Positions 34,227-43,987 are shown, numbered from the stretch's first letter. The stretch: 48,780 nucleotides of DNA from Vicinamibacteria bacterium (GCA_025923995.1 JAICEW010000006.1:1-48780); one strand, 5' to 3'. The notes: generated by a model not told the origin, from the sequence alone. Numbers and translations are program-made.

Positions 34227-34883
34227 TCAGCGGATCCGCCACGGCCGCCGCCGCTTCTCGTGCCGCGAGGCGGCGCCGAAGGCGCGCGACCGCGTGGGCG
34301 CTCGGAGCGGGGGCGCATGCGGCCGGAAGCCCACCGAGTGCGCCAGCTTCCGCATCGCGCGCGACTTGCGGGCGCGTACCACGTCGCACGACAGGCCCAG
34401 GCGGGCGGCGATCTTGGCCGGCTTCAGCCCTTCGAGCGTCATCAGGACGATCTGCCGCTCCAGGTGCCGCAACCCCTCGAGCCCCTCGCGCACGCGCTTC
34501 AGGCGCTCCTCCCGCTCGAGCCCTTCGCCCGGGTCGTGGACCGCGACCTCCGACCAGCCCAGCGGCTCGGCCCGCGGGCGCCCGGCCAGCATCCGCAGGT
34601 AGCTGTTGGCCAGGTTGCGCGCGGTCGCGTAGACGAACCCCGCCAGGCGCTCGGGATGCTTCAGGCGGTCCTCGCGGACGGCGCGGACCATCGCCATCAG
34701 CACGTCGTCGGCCAGCTCGCGCGCGGCTTCCCTGTCACGCAGCCGCCGCGTGAGGTGGGCCAGGAGCCCGGGGGCGAAGTGCTCGATGAGCTGCTCTTCG
34801 GCGAAGAGGTCGCCGTCGATCGCCCGGCGGACGATCGCCGACGCTACCGGCTCACGGGGTGGAGGGAGGTGGACCCCGATCAT
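34227..34883 (-). CDS. ECF-type RNA polymerase sigma factor
   Basis: The 218-residue protein has sigma region 2 (LFAEEQLIEHFAPGLLAHL, ELADDVLMAMVRAVREDR, LAGFVYATARNLANSYLR) and region 4 (LRHLERQIVLMTLEGLKPA, IAARLGLSCDVVRARKSRAM). A basic tail of about 40 residues (REKRR-type, Arg/Pro-rich) follows region 4. No anti-sigma gene is adjacent. It is divergent across 174 bp from the di-heme oxidoreductase, which may be a target. Confidence 0.9.
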   Translation of the reverse strand: MIGVHLPPPREPVASAIVRRAIDGDLFAEEQLIEHFAPGLLAHLTRRLRDREAARELADDVLMAMVRAVREDRLKHPERLAGFVYATARNLANSYLRMLAGRPRAEPLGWSEVAVHDPGEGLEREERLKRVREGLEGLRHLERQIVLMTLEGLKPAKIAARLGLSCDVVRARKSRAMRKLAHSVGFRPHAPPLRAPTRSRAFGAASRHEKRRRPWRIR

Positions 34884-34981
34884 CGGCGCCTTCGAGACGC
34901 TGACTCGTCGTCGTCAAACGTTAGACACAGACGAGATCTGGACGAAAAGTTAGGCTAGGGATCTCCGAAAGTCACGCCCGG

Positions 34982-35005
34982 GACGTCACATTCCTCCTTC
35001 GTTCC
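34982..35005 (-). promoter_or_regulatory. Possible ECF-type promoter
   Basis: On the minus strand GGAAC (35005-35001) and CGTC (34985-34982) are 15 nt apart, as in many ECF promoters. It would drive the sigma gene with a leader of about 95 nt. The gap 34884-35057 otherwise shows no gene. Confidence 0.3.
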
Positions 35006-35057
35006 CTACTTTTCCGGTTAAGACGTCCAACCTGCGTCCATTCGGAGAAAACGACCC

Positions 35058-36644
35058 ATGCGCTTGCATTTGTCGAGGGGAGTTTCTGCGTCGATCGGTG
35101 CCACGCTCCTGCTGGGAGCACCGGCCCTCGCGCAGCTGGTCGACCGTACCCTTGCCCCCAACGTGATCAACGAGGGCATCAACAAGTCGTACGCGGAGCA
35201 GATCGGCGCCGGCCGAGGCAACGTGATGACACCGGGCTCATCGCAGTTCATCATCAATCGCGACCCGGCGCGGGCCATCCGGCGGGGCCGGCAGCTCTTT
35301 CAAAGGAAGTTCAACAGAATCCAGGGTCAAGGCCCGCTGGAGTTCGACGGTGAAGGTGACATCAACAGGGACCTGATCATCGGAGCCGGCCTGTCGGACA
35401 GCTGCGCCTCCTGCCACGGACGCCCGCGCGGGTCCGCCGGTGCGGGCGGAGACGTCGCCACCCGGCCCGACAGCCGCGACGCCCCGCACCTCTTCGGCCT
35501 CGGGCTCAAGGAGATGCTGGCCGACGAGATCACGACCGAGCTGCGCACGATCCGCTCCCAGGCGATCGCGCAGGCGCAGCAGTGCCACTGCACCGTGCAG
35601 CGCAACCTGATCGGCAAGGGGATCTTCTACGGCCGCATCGTCGCCTTCTCGAACGGCTCCGTGAGCACCTCGCAGGTCCGCGGCGTCGACCCTGACCTGC
35701 GCGTGCGGCCCTTCTTCCATCACGGTGGAACCATCTCCATCCGCGAGTTCGCGGTCGGCGCGTTCAACGCCGAGATGGGCCTCGAGTCGCCGGACCCGGA
35801 TCTGCTGGCGGCCAGCGGCGGCGCGAAGATCACCACCCCCTCAGGCATGGTGCTGGACGGCTCCAAGGACACCATCGAATCCCCTCCGGTCAACAGCCCC
35901 ACCCACGACGGCGACGACGACGGCGTGGTCAACGAGATCCCCGAGAGCATCGTGGACTTCATGGAGTTCTACCTGCTCCACTACTTCAAGGCGGGTACCG
36001 GCCAGCAGTCGACGGACAGCCAGACGGGCCGGGCGCTGATGAGCCAGATGGGCTGCACCTCGTGCCACGTCCCGGACCTCACGATCAACAAGGACCGCCG
36101 CATCGCCGACGTGGAGACGCGCTTCGACTCCGCCCAGGGGAACCCTTTCAACCGGCTGTTCGCGACGGCCACCCTCCAGCTCACGGCCGTCGACGACGGC
36201 AGCGGCCACCCGACGCTCAAGAAGCCCAACCTGGGGTCCTTCGTGGTCCGCAACATCTTCACGGACTTCCGCCGTCACGACCTGGGACCCAACTTCCACG
36301 AGCGCGACTACGACGGGACGATCCGCCGCCAGTTCATGACCACGCCGCTGTGGGGCGTCGGCAACACCGGCCCCTACGGGCACGACGGGCGGAGCATGAA
36401 CCTGCGCGACGTGATCCTCCGCCACGGCGGCGAGGCGCAGACCGCCCGCGACCGCTTCGCGAACGCGGGGTCCACGGCGCAGCGGCAGGTCGTCGAGTTC
36501 CTCAACACGCTCGTCCTGTTCCCGCCCGACGACACGGCCTCCAACCTGCAGCCGAAGGCTCCGACCACGGCCGGCTATCCCCAGGCCGGCCACGGCAGCA
36601 TCCGGCTGACGGGGCTGTTCAACGACCCCACCGACCTCGAGTGA
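35058..36644 (+). CDS. Secreted di-heme c-type oxidoreductase (DHOR family)
   Basis: The 528-residue protein has a signal peptide ending at ALA and two c-heme motifs, CASCH at residues 116-120 and CTSCH at 333-337. Other conserved parts are DGEGDINRDLIIGAGLSDS before the first heme, RVRPFFHHGGTISIREFAVG, and TTPLWGVGNTGPYGHDGRSM, the usual pattern of the di-heme oxidoreductase (often called thiol oxidoreductase) family related to peroxidases. The acidic run THDGDDDGVVNE may bind calcium. It is periplasmic. CGGAGAAAA before ATG 35058 is the ribosome site. A strong terminator follows. Confidence 0.9.
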   Translation: MRLHLSRGVSASIGATLLLGAPALAQLVDRTLAPNVINEGINKSYAEQIGAGRGNVMTPGSSQFIINRDPARAIRRGRQLFQRKFNRIQGQGPLEFDGEGDINRDLIIGAGLSDSCASCHGRPRGSAGAGGDVATRPDSRDAPHLFGLGLKEMLADEITTELRTIRSQAIAQAQQCHCTVQRNLIGKGIFYGRIVAFSNGSVSTSQVRGVDPDLRVRPFFHHGGTISIREFAVGAFNAEMGLESPDPDLLAASGGAKITTPSGMVLDGSKDTIESPPVNSPTHDGDDDGVVNEIPESIVDFMEFYLLHYFKAGTGQQSTDSQTGRALMSQMGCTSCHVPDLTINKDRRIADVETRFDSAQGNPFNRLFATATLQLTAVDDGSGHPTLKKPNLGSFVVRNIFTDFRRHDLGPNFHERDYDGTIRRQFMTTPLWGVGNTGPYGHDGRSMNLRDVILRHGGEAQTARDRFANAGSTAQRQVVEFLNTLVLFPPDDTASNLQPKAPTTAGYPQAGHGSIRLTGLFNDPTDLE

Positions 36645-36671
36645 GGACGACGACGTAAGAGGATGGAAAGC

Positions 36672-36710
36672 GGGGGCGGCATGAGGAAGCCCACACCTCA
36701 TGCCGTCCCC
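36672..36710. terminator. Strong hairpin terminator
   Basis: A 15-bp stem with one G-U pair, 36672-36686 against 36696-36710 (core CGGCATGAGG/CCTCATGCCG), 9-nt loop. It lies between convergent DHOR and thiD. It has no T-run. Confidence 0.65.
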
Positions 36711-36720
36711 GCGACGTGTC

Positions 36721-37515
36721 CTAGCGCCGCGTGTCGCGGAGCGGGTGCAGGTGGTCGAGAGGGCCGTGGCCCTGGCCGACGGCGTACGAGCGGCGGATGG
36801 CCTCGGTGACGTAGTGCTTCGCGCCCCGCACCGCCTCCCGTAGCGAAGCGCCCAGCGCCAGCCGGGCCGCGATCGCGGCCGAGTAGGTGCAGCCGGTGCC
36901 GTGCGTGTTCTTCGTGTCGATGCGCGGCGCGCGGAGCTCCAGGATCCCTTCGTCGTCGCACAGGACGTCGACCGCGTTGCCCGGCAGGTGCCCGCCCTTG
37001 ACCAGCGCGGCCCGCGGGCCCATCGCCTTCAGCTCCTGCGCGGCGTCGCGCATCTGCGCGATGTCCCCGACCGTCCGCCCCAGCAGCGCGCCCGCCTCCA
37101 TGAGGTTCGGCGTCACCAGCAGCGCGCGCGGGAGCAGCACCTCCAGATAGGCGCGCTCGGCGGCCGGGTCGAGCAGCCGGTCGCCGCCCTTCGCGACCAT
37201 CACCGGATCCACGACCACGTTCGGGAGCCGGAGCCGGTCGATCGCCGCCGCGACGGCCTCCACGATCGCGCGGTTCGCCAGCATGCCGGTCTTGACCGCC
37301 GCGACCGGCATGTCCGACGCGACGGCCTCCACCTGCGCCGCCACCATGGCCGGGTCCAGCGCGACGTAGTCGACGACCGCGACCGAGTTCTGCGCGGTGA
37401 CGGCCGTGATCGCGGACGTGCCGTGCACGCCGTGCGCAGCGAACGTCTTGAGGTCCGCCTGGATCCCCGCGCCGCCGCCGGAGTCGGAGCCGGCGATGGT
37501 GAGCGCGACCTTCAC
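36721..37515 (-). CDS. thiD: Hydroxymethylpyrimidine (phosphate) kinase ThiD
   Basis: The 264-residue ribokinase-fold enzyme phosphorylates HMP and HMP-P in thiamine synthesis. It begins [20 protein letters not shown] and has [35 protein letters not shown] and the anion-hole region [20 protein letters not shown]. It overlaps the NUDIX gene by 4 bp, so it is read as the last gene of the sulfate-assimilation operon; no separate TPP riboswitch space exists. Whether it is really co-regulated with cysteine synthesis is not known. Confidence 0.95.
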   Translation of the reverse strand: MKVALTIAGSDSGGGAGIQADLKTFAAHGVHGTSAITAVTAQNSVAVVDYVALDPAMVAAQVEAVASDMPVAAVKTGMLANRAIVEAVAAAIDRLRLPNVVVDPVMVAKGGDRLLDPAAERAYLEVLLPRALLVTPNLMEAGALLGRTVGDIAQMRDAAQELKAMGPRAALVKGGHLPGNAVDVLCDDEGILELRAPRIDTKNTHGTGCTYSAAIAARLALGASLREAVRGAKHYVTEAIRRSYAVGQGHGPLDHLHPLRDTRR

Positions 37516-38117
37516 GGGTTCGCCCGGTCCTCGGGGGCGGATGCGGCGCGCAGGCGCTCGGCCAGGCCGGTGAACATGCGGTAGGTCAGGCCCCAGATCA
37601 CGAGCCCGCCCACGTCGAGGCTCGGGAACGAGAGGGTCGTCGCCTCGTGCACGTATTGCATGGTGGACGCGGACGCGGGATCGAGCAAGGCGCGCAGCGG
37701 CAGCCAGTGGAGGCTCGTCACCTCCGGACTGAGCCGCGTGGGCGCCGCCTCGCGCAGCCGGTACACGAACGGCGTGATCGAGAGGTCCATCGGGCGCAGG
37801 CGGGCCATGGCGCGCACCTCGTCGAGGGGGCCGATCAGCTCGGCCGCGGCGTGGAGGTCCAGGCCGATCTCCTCGAGCGTCTCGCGCCGCGCGGTGGCCT
37901 CGAGGTCGGGATCGCGGGGCTCCGAGCGGCCGCCGGGGAACGCCACCTGCCCGGACCAGGGGTCACGCGGGTGCTCGGCGCGCCGGATGAACAGCGCCTC
38001 CAGCCCGTCGGTCCCGTCCCTCAGGATGACGGCGACCGCCGCGCGGGAACGGACGGCATCGGCCACCCGCTCCGCGGGCCTGAGGGCCAGCGCGGCGCGG
38101 ACCTGCGCGAAATCCAC
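37512..38117 (-). CDS. NUDIX hydrolase, CoA pyrophosphatase type
   Basis: The 201-residue protein has an intact NUDIX box beginning [20 protein letters not shown] and ending EEIGLDL. The lead-in [15 protein letters not shown] matches the NudL/CoA pyrophosphatase subgroup (UPF0035-like motif LL..R...hR.HaGQ.sfPGG type). It should cleave CoA-like or other nucleoside diphosphate compounds. It lies 18 bp after the sulfite reductase gene and overlaps thiD by 4 bp. Confidence 0.92.
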   Translation of the reverse strand: MDFAQVRAALALRPAERVADAVRSRAAVAVILRDGTDGLEALFIRRAEHPRDPWSGQVAFPGGRSEPRDPDLEATARRETLEEIGLDLHAAAELIGPLDEVRAMARLRPMDLSITPFVYRLREAAPTRLSPEVTSLHWLPLRALLDPASASTMQYVHEATTLSFPSLDVGGLVIWGLTYRMFTGLAERLRAASAPEDRANP

Positions 38118-38135
38118 GCCTCGATTGTAGATCGC

Positions 38136-39968
38136 CTAGGCGCTGCACTCCCCCTCGAGGGCCGTGAGCTGGAACGCCGCCTGCTCTCCCAGGTCCACGA
38201 AGTCCTCGGGCACCGCCTGCCCCGCGTCGAGCGACTCGAGGTCGGCCAGCAGCGGCTTCACGCGCGCGAGGTCCACCCGCGCGAAGAAGGCGTCCGCCGG
38301 CTCGCCCGTCTCGCGCTCCGCGGCGTAGAAGGCCAGCAGCCGCTCCACCGCCTGCGGCACCCGGCGAGCGGGGATCTTGGCCGCCAGCCGCGCGAAGCGC
38401 GCTCCCGCGTCGCCGACGCCTCCACCCAGCATCACGAAGTACTGCGGGAGGACGGAGTCCCCCACCCGCCGCACGCTGCCCTGGAACCCCAGGCCCGCGA
38501 CGTGATGCTGGCCGCACCCGTTCGGGCAGCCGCTGATCTTCACGTCGAGCCCGGCCGCGACGTCCACCAGGTCCGGCCGCTCGCGCAGCCACTCGCCCAG
38601 CAGGCGACCGAGCCCGCGCGACTGCGTGACCGCGATGCGGCAGGTCTCGGCGCCCGGGCAGCTCGTGACGTCGGCCAGCGTGCGCGCGTCCGGCAGGCCG
38701 AGACCGGCGGCCACCAGGCGCTCATGGAGCGCGGGCAGGTCGGCGACGCGCACCCAGCGCAGGGCCAGGTCCTGCTCGAGCGTCGTGCGCACGAGGCCGT
38801 CGCCGTAGGCTTGGGCCAGGTCGGCCAGGACGCGCAGCTGCGCGCCGGTCACGTCGCCCAGCGGCAGCGTCGCGGTCGCGATCGCGAAGCCGGCCTGTTT
38901 CTGTGCGCGCACGTTCGTGCGCAGCCAGCGCTCGTACGAGCCGCCCGCCACCGGCAGGGTCGGGCCGACGGCGGGACGCAGTCCCGGTCCGCTGAGCCGC
39001 GCCGCGGACGCGCGTGCCGCGACGGACCGCGTGGTGGGAGCGGGCGCGCGTCCGCCGGGCGCGGCCTCGAGCGGCGGACGGTCCGGATCGAACGGCAGCG
39101 CGATGCCTCCCCTCGCGCGGAGGGCCGCGCGGGCGGTCTCGAACGCCGCACGCCACGCGGCGAAGCCCATGTCGCGCATCAGGAACTTGAGCCGGTTGCG
39201 CTGCTTGTGCTTGAAGTCGCCCCGGTCGTGGAAGACCTGCAGCACGGCCTCGGTCACCTCCAGGATCTCGCCCGCGGGCAGGAAGTCGTAGAGCAGCTCG
39301 CCCGAGCGGGGCAGGATCGAGGTGCCGCCGCCGACGGTCACGCGGAACCCGCGACGGCCCGCGGGGTCGATGCTCGCCCGCCAGCCCAGGTCGTTGATCG
39401 CCGTCAGCGCGTGGTCGGCGGGGCAGCCCTCGAACGCGATCTTGAACTTGCGTGGCAGCGCCGCGGCCAGGGGGTGGCGCAGGAAGTACCGCGTGAGCGC
39501 CTCCGCGTACGGCGTGACGTCGAACACCTCGTCGGCGGCGACGCCCGCGTCCGGGCAGGCGGTCACGTTGCGCACCGCGCTGCCGCAGGCCTCCCGCGTG
39601 GTGAGCCCCGCCTCCGCCAGGCGGTGCATCACCTTCTCGACGTCGTGCAGCTTCAGGAAGTGGAACTGCACGTTCTGGCGCGTCGTCACGTGCCCGAAGC
39701 CGCGCGAGTACGCGTCGGCCACGTCGGCCAGCGCTTCGAGCTGCGCCCCGTCGAGCACGCCCTGCGGGATCTTGACCCGCATCATCTGCGCGTCCTCCGC
39801 CTGGCGCTGGCTGTAGGTGCCTCGCACCAGGCGGAACGCGCGCCACTGGTCCGGCGTCAGCTCGCCGCGCTCGTAGCGCTCCAGCGTCGCCACGAACTCG
39901 TCGATCTCCGCGACGTCCGCGAAGCCCAGCCGGGCCCGGCCGAGCGTGGTCGTCTCACCGGACGGCAT
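38136..39968 (-). CDS. cysI: Assimilatory sulfite reductase hemoprotein (sulfite/nitrite reductase family)
   Basis: The 610-residue protein has two ferredoxin-like halves and two siroheme-binding halves. Cluster ligands are Cys437 and Cys443 (TSCPGAETCRIAVTQ) and Cys481 and Cys485 (GCPNGCGQHHVAG), almost the same positions as in E. coli CysI. RQNVQFHFLKLHD lies in the N-terminal half. It reduces sulfite to sulfide using siroheme and a 4Fe-4S cluster. The context (APS reductase, siroheme genes) favours sulfite over nitrite. No flavoprotein cysJ lies here, so a ferredoxin may be the donor. It overlaps the methyltransferase gene by 14 bp. Confidence 0.93.
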   Translation of the reverse strand: MPSGETTTLGRARLGFADVAEIDEFVATLERYERGELTPDQWRAFRLVRGTYSQRQAEDAQMMRVKIPQGVLDGAQLEALADVADAYSRGFGHVTTRQNVQFHFLKLHDVEKVMHRLAEAGLTTREACGSAVRNVTACPDAGVAADEVFDVTPYAEALTRYFLRHPLAAALPRKFKIAFEGCPADHALTAINDLGWRASIDPAGRRGFRVTVGGGTSILPRSGELLYDFLPAGEILEVTEAVLQVFHDRGDFKHKQRNRLKFLMRDMGFAAWRAAFETARAALRARGGIALPFDPDRPPLEAAPGGRAPAPTTRSVAARASAARLSGPGLRPAVGPTLPVAGGSYERWLRTNVRAQKQAGFAIATATLPLGDVTGAQLRVLADLAQAYGDGLVRTTLEQDLALRWVRVADLPALHERLVAAGLGLPDARTLADVTSCPGAETCRIAVTQSRGLGRLLGEWLRERPDLVDVAAGLDVKISGCPNGCGQHHVAGLGFQGSVRRVGDSVLPQYFVMLGGGVGDAGARFARLAAKIPARRVPQAVERLLAFYAAERETGEPADAFFARVDLARVKPLLADLESLDAGQAVPEDFVDLGEQAAFQLTALEGECSA

Positions 39969-40719
39969 AGGCGTCTCCTTCCTGCACGGCGGGCACGGCC
40001 GCGCCCAGCGTCGCCGCCAGCGAGACGACCGCGCCGATCACGAGCGTTCCGGCGGCGTCGGTCTCCGGCAGCGGGGCCTCGCCCAGCGCGTCCAGCGTTC
40101 CCGTCCACGCCTGCTGCTCCTCCGTGAAGGCGCCGTGCACGATCGCGGCCGGCGTCGCCGCCGGCCAGCCGCCGCGCAGGAGCAGCGCTGCGATCGTGGC
40201 GCGCGCGCCGAGGCCCATCAGCACCACGACCGTGGCGCTCCCGGCCGCCAGCCCCTCCAGCACCGGGCGATAGCCGCTCTCGGCGTGGCCCGCGACCACG
40301 ACGAACGCGGACGCGAGCCCGCGGTGGGTCACCGGGATGCCGGCCGCCGCGGGCGCCGCCACCGCGCTGCTGATCCCGGGCACGACCTCGAAGGGAACGC
40401 CCGCGGCCGCGAGCGCCAGCGCCTCCTCGCCTCCACGGCCGCAAACGAACGGGTCGCCGCCCTTGAGCCGCACGACACGCCGGCCACGGCGGGCCGTGGT
40501 GATCATCAGCCGGTGGATCGTCTCCTGGTCGACGCTGGGCCGGCCCGCGCGCTTTCCGACCGGGAAGCGCTGTGCGCGCGGCGCCAGGTCGAGCGTGGCC
40601 GGCGAGACGAGCGCGTCGTAGAGCACGAGGTCCGCCTCGGACAGGACGCGCGCGGCCCGCCGGGTCAGCAGGTCGGGGTCGCCGGGGCCGGCGCCCACGA
40701 GCCACACGAAGCCGCTCAC
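39955..40719 (-). CDS. cobA: Uroporphyrinogen-III C-methyltransferase (SUMT)
   Basis: The 254-residue enzyme makes precorrin-2 from uroporphyrinogen III for siroheme. It has the family motifs VWLVGAGPGDPDLLTRRA, VGKRAGRPSVDQETIHRLM, VRLKGGDPFVCGRGGEE, VVPGISSAVAAPAAAGIPVT and VVLMGLGA. GTG 40719 overlaps the precorrin-2 dehydrogenase stop by 4 bp. Together with that gene it supplies siroheme for sulfite reductase; in E. coli both activities are fused in CysG. Confidence 0.95.
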   Translation of the reverse strand: MSGFVWLVGAGPGDPDLLTRRAARVLSEADLVLYDALVSPATLDLAPRAQRFPVGKRAGRPSVDQETIHRLMITTARRGRRVVRLKGGDPFVCGRGGEEALALAAAGVPFEVVPGISSAVAAPAAAGIPVTHRGLASAFVVVAGHAESGYRPVLEGLAAGSATVVVLMGLGARATIAALLLRGGWPAATPAAIVHGAFTEEQQAWTGTLDALGEAPLPETDAAGTLVIGAVVSLAATLGAAVPAVQEGDAYAVR

Positions 40720-41294
40720 GGCGTCGCCCCCACGCGCTCCGCATAGAGCCGGTTGAGGGCTTCGAGCAGCAGCGGCCGCCGCTGCTGGAAGGGGACGCCG
40801 GCCAGGCGCTGCCGCTCGCGGAGGTCTCGCGCCTCGGCGACCCAGGACTCGATCTCGTCCGGCAGCACGGCCTCGAGCCCTTCGCGCACCAGCCCGGCCA
40901 GCGCGGGCGCGCGTCCCTCCGTCGCCACCGCGATGGTGAAGCCGCCGCGGCGGAGCACACCGCCGGTGTACGCGGTCGCGGTGGCCACGTCGTCGACGGC
41001 GTTCACGAAGACCCGGTGCGCGGACGCGGCCGCGACCACCGCGCGGTTCACCTCCGGCGGCGCCGCCGCCACCACCAGCCAGGCGCCGTCCAGGTCCCAC
41101 GGCTCGAACGGCCGGCGCCAGATCTCCACCTCGGCCGCCTCGAACTCCGGCCGCACCTCGGGCGCCACCACCGCCACCTGCGCACCCGAGGCCAGCAGCG
41201 CCGGCAGCTTGCCCGCCGCCACGCGCCCCGCGCCGACCACCAGCACCCGGCGGCCGGCCAGCTTGAGGAACAACGGGAAGAGGGGCTCGCTCAC
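40716..41294 (-). CDS. Precorrin-2 dehydrogenase/ferrochelatase (CysG N-terminal part)
   Basis: The 192-residue protein is the MET8/CysG-N type. [20 protein letters not shown] is the NAD-binding loop (GAGRVA), [14 protein letters not shown] and FVNAVDD contain the conserved Asn and catalytic Asp, and [18 protein letters not shown] matches the dimer and C-terminal part. It oxidises precorrin-2 and inserts iron. GTG 41294 overlaps the ATP sulfurylase stop by 4 bp. It is a bit shorter than Met8p, which is usual for the bacterial stand-alone form. Confidence 0.93.
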   Translation of the reverse strand: MSEPLFPLFLKLAGRRVLVVGAGRVAAGKLPALLASGAQVAVVAPEVRPEFEAAEVEIWRRPFEPWDLDGAWLVVAAAPPEVNRAVVAAASAHRVFVNAVDDVATATAYTGGVLRRGGFTIAVATEGRAPALAGLVREGLEAVLPDEIESWVAEARDLRERQRLAGVPFQQRRPLLLEALNRLYAERVGATP

Positions 41295-43048
41295 GAGGCG
41301 CGCTCCTCCGCTATCGCCGCCACGAGGCCGCGCGACTCGAGCGCGGCCCAGATGAGGTCCAGGCTCTCCTCCACCGTCTCGCGGTCGCTGCGCACGACGA
41401 CGTCGGGGGCTTCGGGCGCCTCGTAGGGGTCGGACACGCCGGTGAAGTGCGCGATCTCTCCCGCCAGCGCCTTCTGGTAAAGCCCCTTCACGTCGCGCGC
41501 GGCGAGCGCCTCCAGGCTCGCGTCGGCAAAGACCTCCACGAACGGGATGCCGTCGGCCTGCGCGCGCCGGCGGACCTCGTCCCGCGCGGCCGCGTAGGGC
41601 GCGATGGCGGCCGTGACGACGGCGACGCCGTTGCGCGCGAGCAGCCGCGCGACGTACCCGATGCGGTCGATGTTGGTGTCGCGGTCCTCGCGCGAGAAGC
41701 CGAGCCCCTTCGACAGGTGCGTCCGGACCTCGTCCCCGTCCAGCACCTCGACCGGCCGCACGGGTCCGAGCTCGCGGCGCAGTGCCTCGGCCAGCGTCGT
41801 CTTGCCGGCGCCCGAGAGGCCGGTGAACCAGACGATGAAGCCGCCGGTGGCGCGGACCCGCGGCGTCGGCGCGGCCGACGGCCCGCCGTAGTGGGCCCGC
41901 AGCACGCGCGCCACCTCGGGCCGCGTGAACTGCGACGGCAGGCGGCCGCCCGCGCGCAGGATCTCGCGCACGCGCGTGCCCGACAGCTCGACGCGCGACT
42001 CGCGGCCGTGTGCGCACGTGCGCGTGGAGGCCAGCGCGTCGCAGGCGCGGCAGAAGAACGTGGGCTCGAGCCGCAGCGGCTCGACGCCCAGCTCCGCGCG
42101 CGTGAAGCGGTCGAAGATCCGCTGCGCGTCCAGCGGTCCGTAGAAGCGGCCCACCCCGGCGTGGTCGCGGCCCACGATCAGCCGGTCGATGCCGTAGTTC
42201 TTGCGGACGATCGCGTGGAACAGCGCCTCCCGCGGGCCCGCGTAGCGCATGGCGGCGGGGAACGCGGCCAGCAGGGTGCGCTCGGGCGGGTAGTACTTCT
42301 CGAGCAGCACCTCGTAGGCCTGGAAGCGCACGGACGCGGGCACGTCGTCGTCCTTGGTCTCTCCGACCAGCGGGTGGATGACGAGCCCGTCCGCCATCTC
42401 CAGCGCCAGCTTGGTCAGGTGCTCGTGCGCGCGGTGGATGGGGTTGCGCGTCTGGAAGCCGGCCACGCTGCGCCAGCCCCGCTCGGCGATGCGCGCCCGC
42501 AGCGCGCGCGGCGTCAGGCGGTGCGCCGCGAACGGCAGGTCGTCCGGGAGCGGCAGCACGGTCACGGGGCCGGCCACCAGCGTCCGCGGGCGGTCGAGCA
42601 GATAGGCGACGCCGGGGTGGGACGGGTCCTCGGTCCCGTAGACGGCGCGCGACTCCTCGAGCGGGTCGCGCTGGAAGATCTCCTCGACCTCCAGGACCCC
42701 CCACAGGCGGCCCGCATGCACCAGCGCCGCCTCGCTTCCGACACGCAGGCGCGCGCGCGTCTCGTCGTCGACGGCGAGCGTGAGCGGCAGCGGCCAGACC
42801 GTGCCGTCGCGCAGGCGCAGCTCCGCCAGCACGTGGCGGTAGTCGGCCGAGCCCAGGAAGCCCGTGAGCGGGCTGGCGGCCCCGGTCGCGATCAGCTCCA
42901 GGTCCGCCCGCTCGCGCGCGTCGAGCGCGATGCGGGTCAGCGTCTCCGCGCGGGCGCGCAGCCGCTCCTGCTCGGCCTCCGCCGCGAAGCGATCCACCAG
43001 CGTGCCGCCGTGTGGCGCCAGCCGTCCGTCGTCCGCCGTTCCGCTCAT
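41291..43048 (-). CDS. Bifunctional ATP sulfurylase/APS kinase
   Basis: The 585-residue protein is a fusion. Residues 1-395 are ATP sulfurylase of the single-subunit type ([24 protein letters not shown], a CRAC...C zinc-like cluster, [11 protein letters not shown]). Residues 405-585 are APS kinase ([20 protein letters not shown] as P-loop, [38 protein letters not shown]). It makes APS from sulfate and can phosphorylate it to PAPS. Its partner CysH has the iron-sulfur-type Cys pairs of APS reductases, so PAPS may serve sulfation or the kinase may be a side branch. ATG 43048 overlaps cysH by 4 bp. Confidence 0.95.
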   Translation of the reverse strand: MSGTADDGRLAPHGGTLVDRFAAEAEQERLRARAETLTRIALDARERADLELIATGAASPLTGFLGSADYRHVLAELRLRDGTVWPLPLTLAVDDETRARLRVGSEAALVHAGRLWGVLEVEEIFQRDPLEESRAVYGTEDPSHPGVAYLLDRPRTLVAGPVTVLPLPDDLPFAAHRLTPRALRARIAERGWRSVAGFQTRNPIHRAHEHLTKLALEMADGLVIHPLVGETKDDDVPASVRFQAYEVLLEKYYPPERTLLAAFPAAMRYAGPREALFHAIVRKNYGIDRLIVGRDHAGVGRFYGPLDAQRIFDRFTRAELGVEPLRLEPTFFCRACDALASTRTCAHGRESRVELSGTRVREILRAGGRLPSQFTRPEVARVLRAHYGGPSAAPTPRVRATGGFIVWFTGLSGAGKTTLAEALRRELGPVRPVEVLDGDEVRTHLSKGLGFSREDRDTNIDRIGYVARLLARNGVAVVTAAIAPYAAARDEVRRRAQADGIPFVEVFADASLEALAARDVKGLYQKALAGEIAHFTGVSDPYEAPEAPDVVVRSDRETVEESLDLIWAALESRGLVAAIAEERAS

Positions 43049-43779
43049 CTCGCCGCTCCTCTCACTTGGTCCTCGACGACGGCGTCCGGCCGTGGTCTCG
43101 AATGGATGCCGCACTCGCTCTTGCCCTGCCCGCGCCAGCGGCCGGCGCGCTCGTCCTCGCCCGGCGCCACGCGGCTGGTGCAGGGAACGCACCCCACGCT
43201 GGGATAGCCGTGCGCGTGCAGCGTATTGACCGGCACGCCGTGCGTGGTGAGGTGGTCCCACACGCGGGCGCGCGGCCAGTGCGCCAGCGGGTTGATCTTC
43301 ACGAGCCCGTGGACGGGATCGCTCTCCAGCACGCGCGTCTGCGCGCGCGAGGGGGTCTGCTCGCGGCGGATCGCGCTGATCCAGGCCGCGTGCCCGTCGA
43401 GCGCGCGGGCCAGCGGCTCCACCTTGCGCAGGTGGCAGCAGCGGTCGGGGGCGCGCTCCCACAGGAGCTCCCCGTGCGCGGCCGCCTGCTCCTCGACGGT
43501 CTGACGGGGGCGGACCGCGCGGATCGTCCGTCCGTAGCGCAGCTCCAGGCGCCGCCAGAGCGTGCGCGTCTCGGGGAAGAGGAGCCCCGTGTCGAGCGTG
43601 AAGACGTCCACGTCCAGCTCGAGCCGCGCGATCAGGTCGAACAGGACGCAGCCCTCGGGGCCGAAGCCGAACGCGAACGCGAGGCGGGGCGCGAAGCGCT
43701 CCGCCGCCCAGGCCAGGACGTCGGCGGCGTCCGCCGACTCCAGCCGACCGTACTCGGATTGCCTCTCCGCCACGTCCAC
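43045..43779 (-). CDS. cysH: APS/PAPS reductase CysH, iron-sulfur type
   Basis: The 244-residue enzyme reduces activated sulfate to sulfite. The PP-loop-like start is [17 protein letters not shown]. Cluster Cys pairs are present: CC in [11 protein letters not shown] and CxxC in [10 protein letters not shown]. The catalytic Cys sits in ECGIHS near the C-terminus. The four-Cys set indicates APS reductase (PAPS reductases lack it). Start is uncertain between GTG 43779, GTG 43773 and an ATG at 43827; the first fits an upstream GGAGG. It is the first structural gene after a terminator-containing leader. Confidence 0.92.
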   Translation of the reverse strand: MDVAERQSEYGRLESADAADVLAWAAERFAPRLAFAFGFGPEGCVLFDLIARLELDVDVFTLDTGLLFPETRTLWRRLELRYGRTIRAVRPRQTVEEQAAAHGELLWERAPDRCCHLRKVEPLARALDGHAAWISAIRREQTPSRAQTRVLESDPVHGLVKINPLAHWPRARVWDHLTTHGVPVNTLHAHGYPSVGCVPCTSRVAPGEDERAGRWRGQGKSECGIHSRPRPDAVVEDQVRGAAR

Positions 43780-43825
43780 GTCTCCGACGCCTCCCCTCCT
43801 GGCGGGCCGCGCTCGCGGCGGCCCC

Positions 43826-43865
43826 AAAAAGCGAAAGGCCCGGGGCTTGAAGCCACCGGGCCTTT
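43826..43865 (-). terminator. Intrinsic terminator in the cysH leader (attenuator)
   Basis: Read leftward, AAAGGCCCGG (43865-43856) pairs with CCGGGCCTTT (43843-43834), a 10-bp stem extended inside by GGCT/AGCC. It runs into CGC and five T's (43830-43826). It lies between a poly-Cys upstream frame and cysH, so it would stop transcription before the operon unless it is prevented. GGCCCGG also occurs in the upstream frame at 43942-43936, a duplicate of the left arm. Confidence 0.78.
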
Positions 43866-43887
43866 GATCCGCTCGTCAGCGCGTGTT

Positions 43888-43980
43888 CTAGGGCGAGAGC
43901 ATGCGGGGCGCAGCGGGGCGGGCGCCGGGGCCTCTCCGGGCCATCCGACAACAACACATGCTCATGCGCCGCGCGTCCAT
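43888..43980 (-). CDS. Poly-cysteine leader peptide of the sulfate-assimilation operon
   Basis: A 30-codon frame ATG-GAC-GCG... at 43980 contains three successive Cys codons TGT-TGT-TGT (43956-43948) and ends at TAG 43888, 22 nt before the terminator at 43865. The peptide reads [16 protein letters not shown] and then a Pro/Arg-rich tail. The ATG at 43980 lies 7 nt after a TAAATC -10 box, so the mRNA could start on it (leaderless); ATGs at 43965 and 43959 are in the same frame. Cys is rare, so three in a row in a short frame before a cysteine operon suggests a sensor of charged Cys-tRNA. Leaderless poly-Cys frames with this task are known from mycobacteria. Translation here is inferred. Confidence 0.72.
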   Translation of the reverse strand: MDARRMSMCCCRMARRGPGARPAAPRMLSP

Positions 43981-43987
43981 ACCGTCA

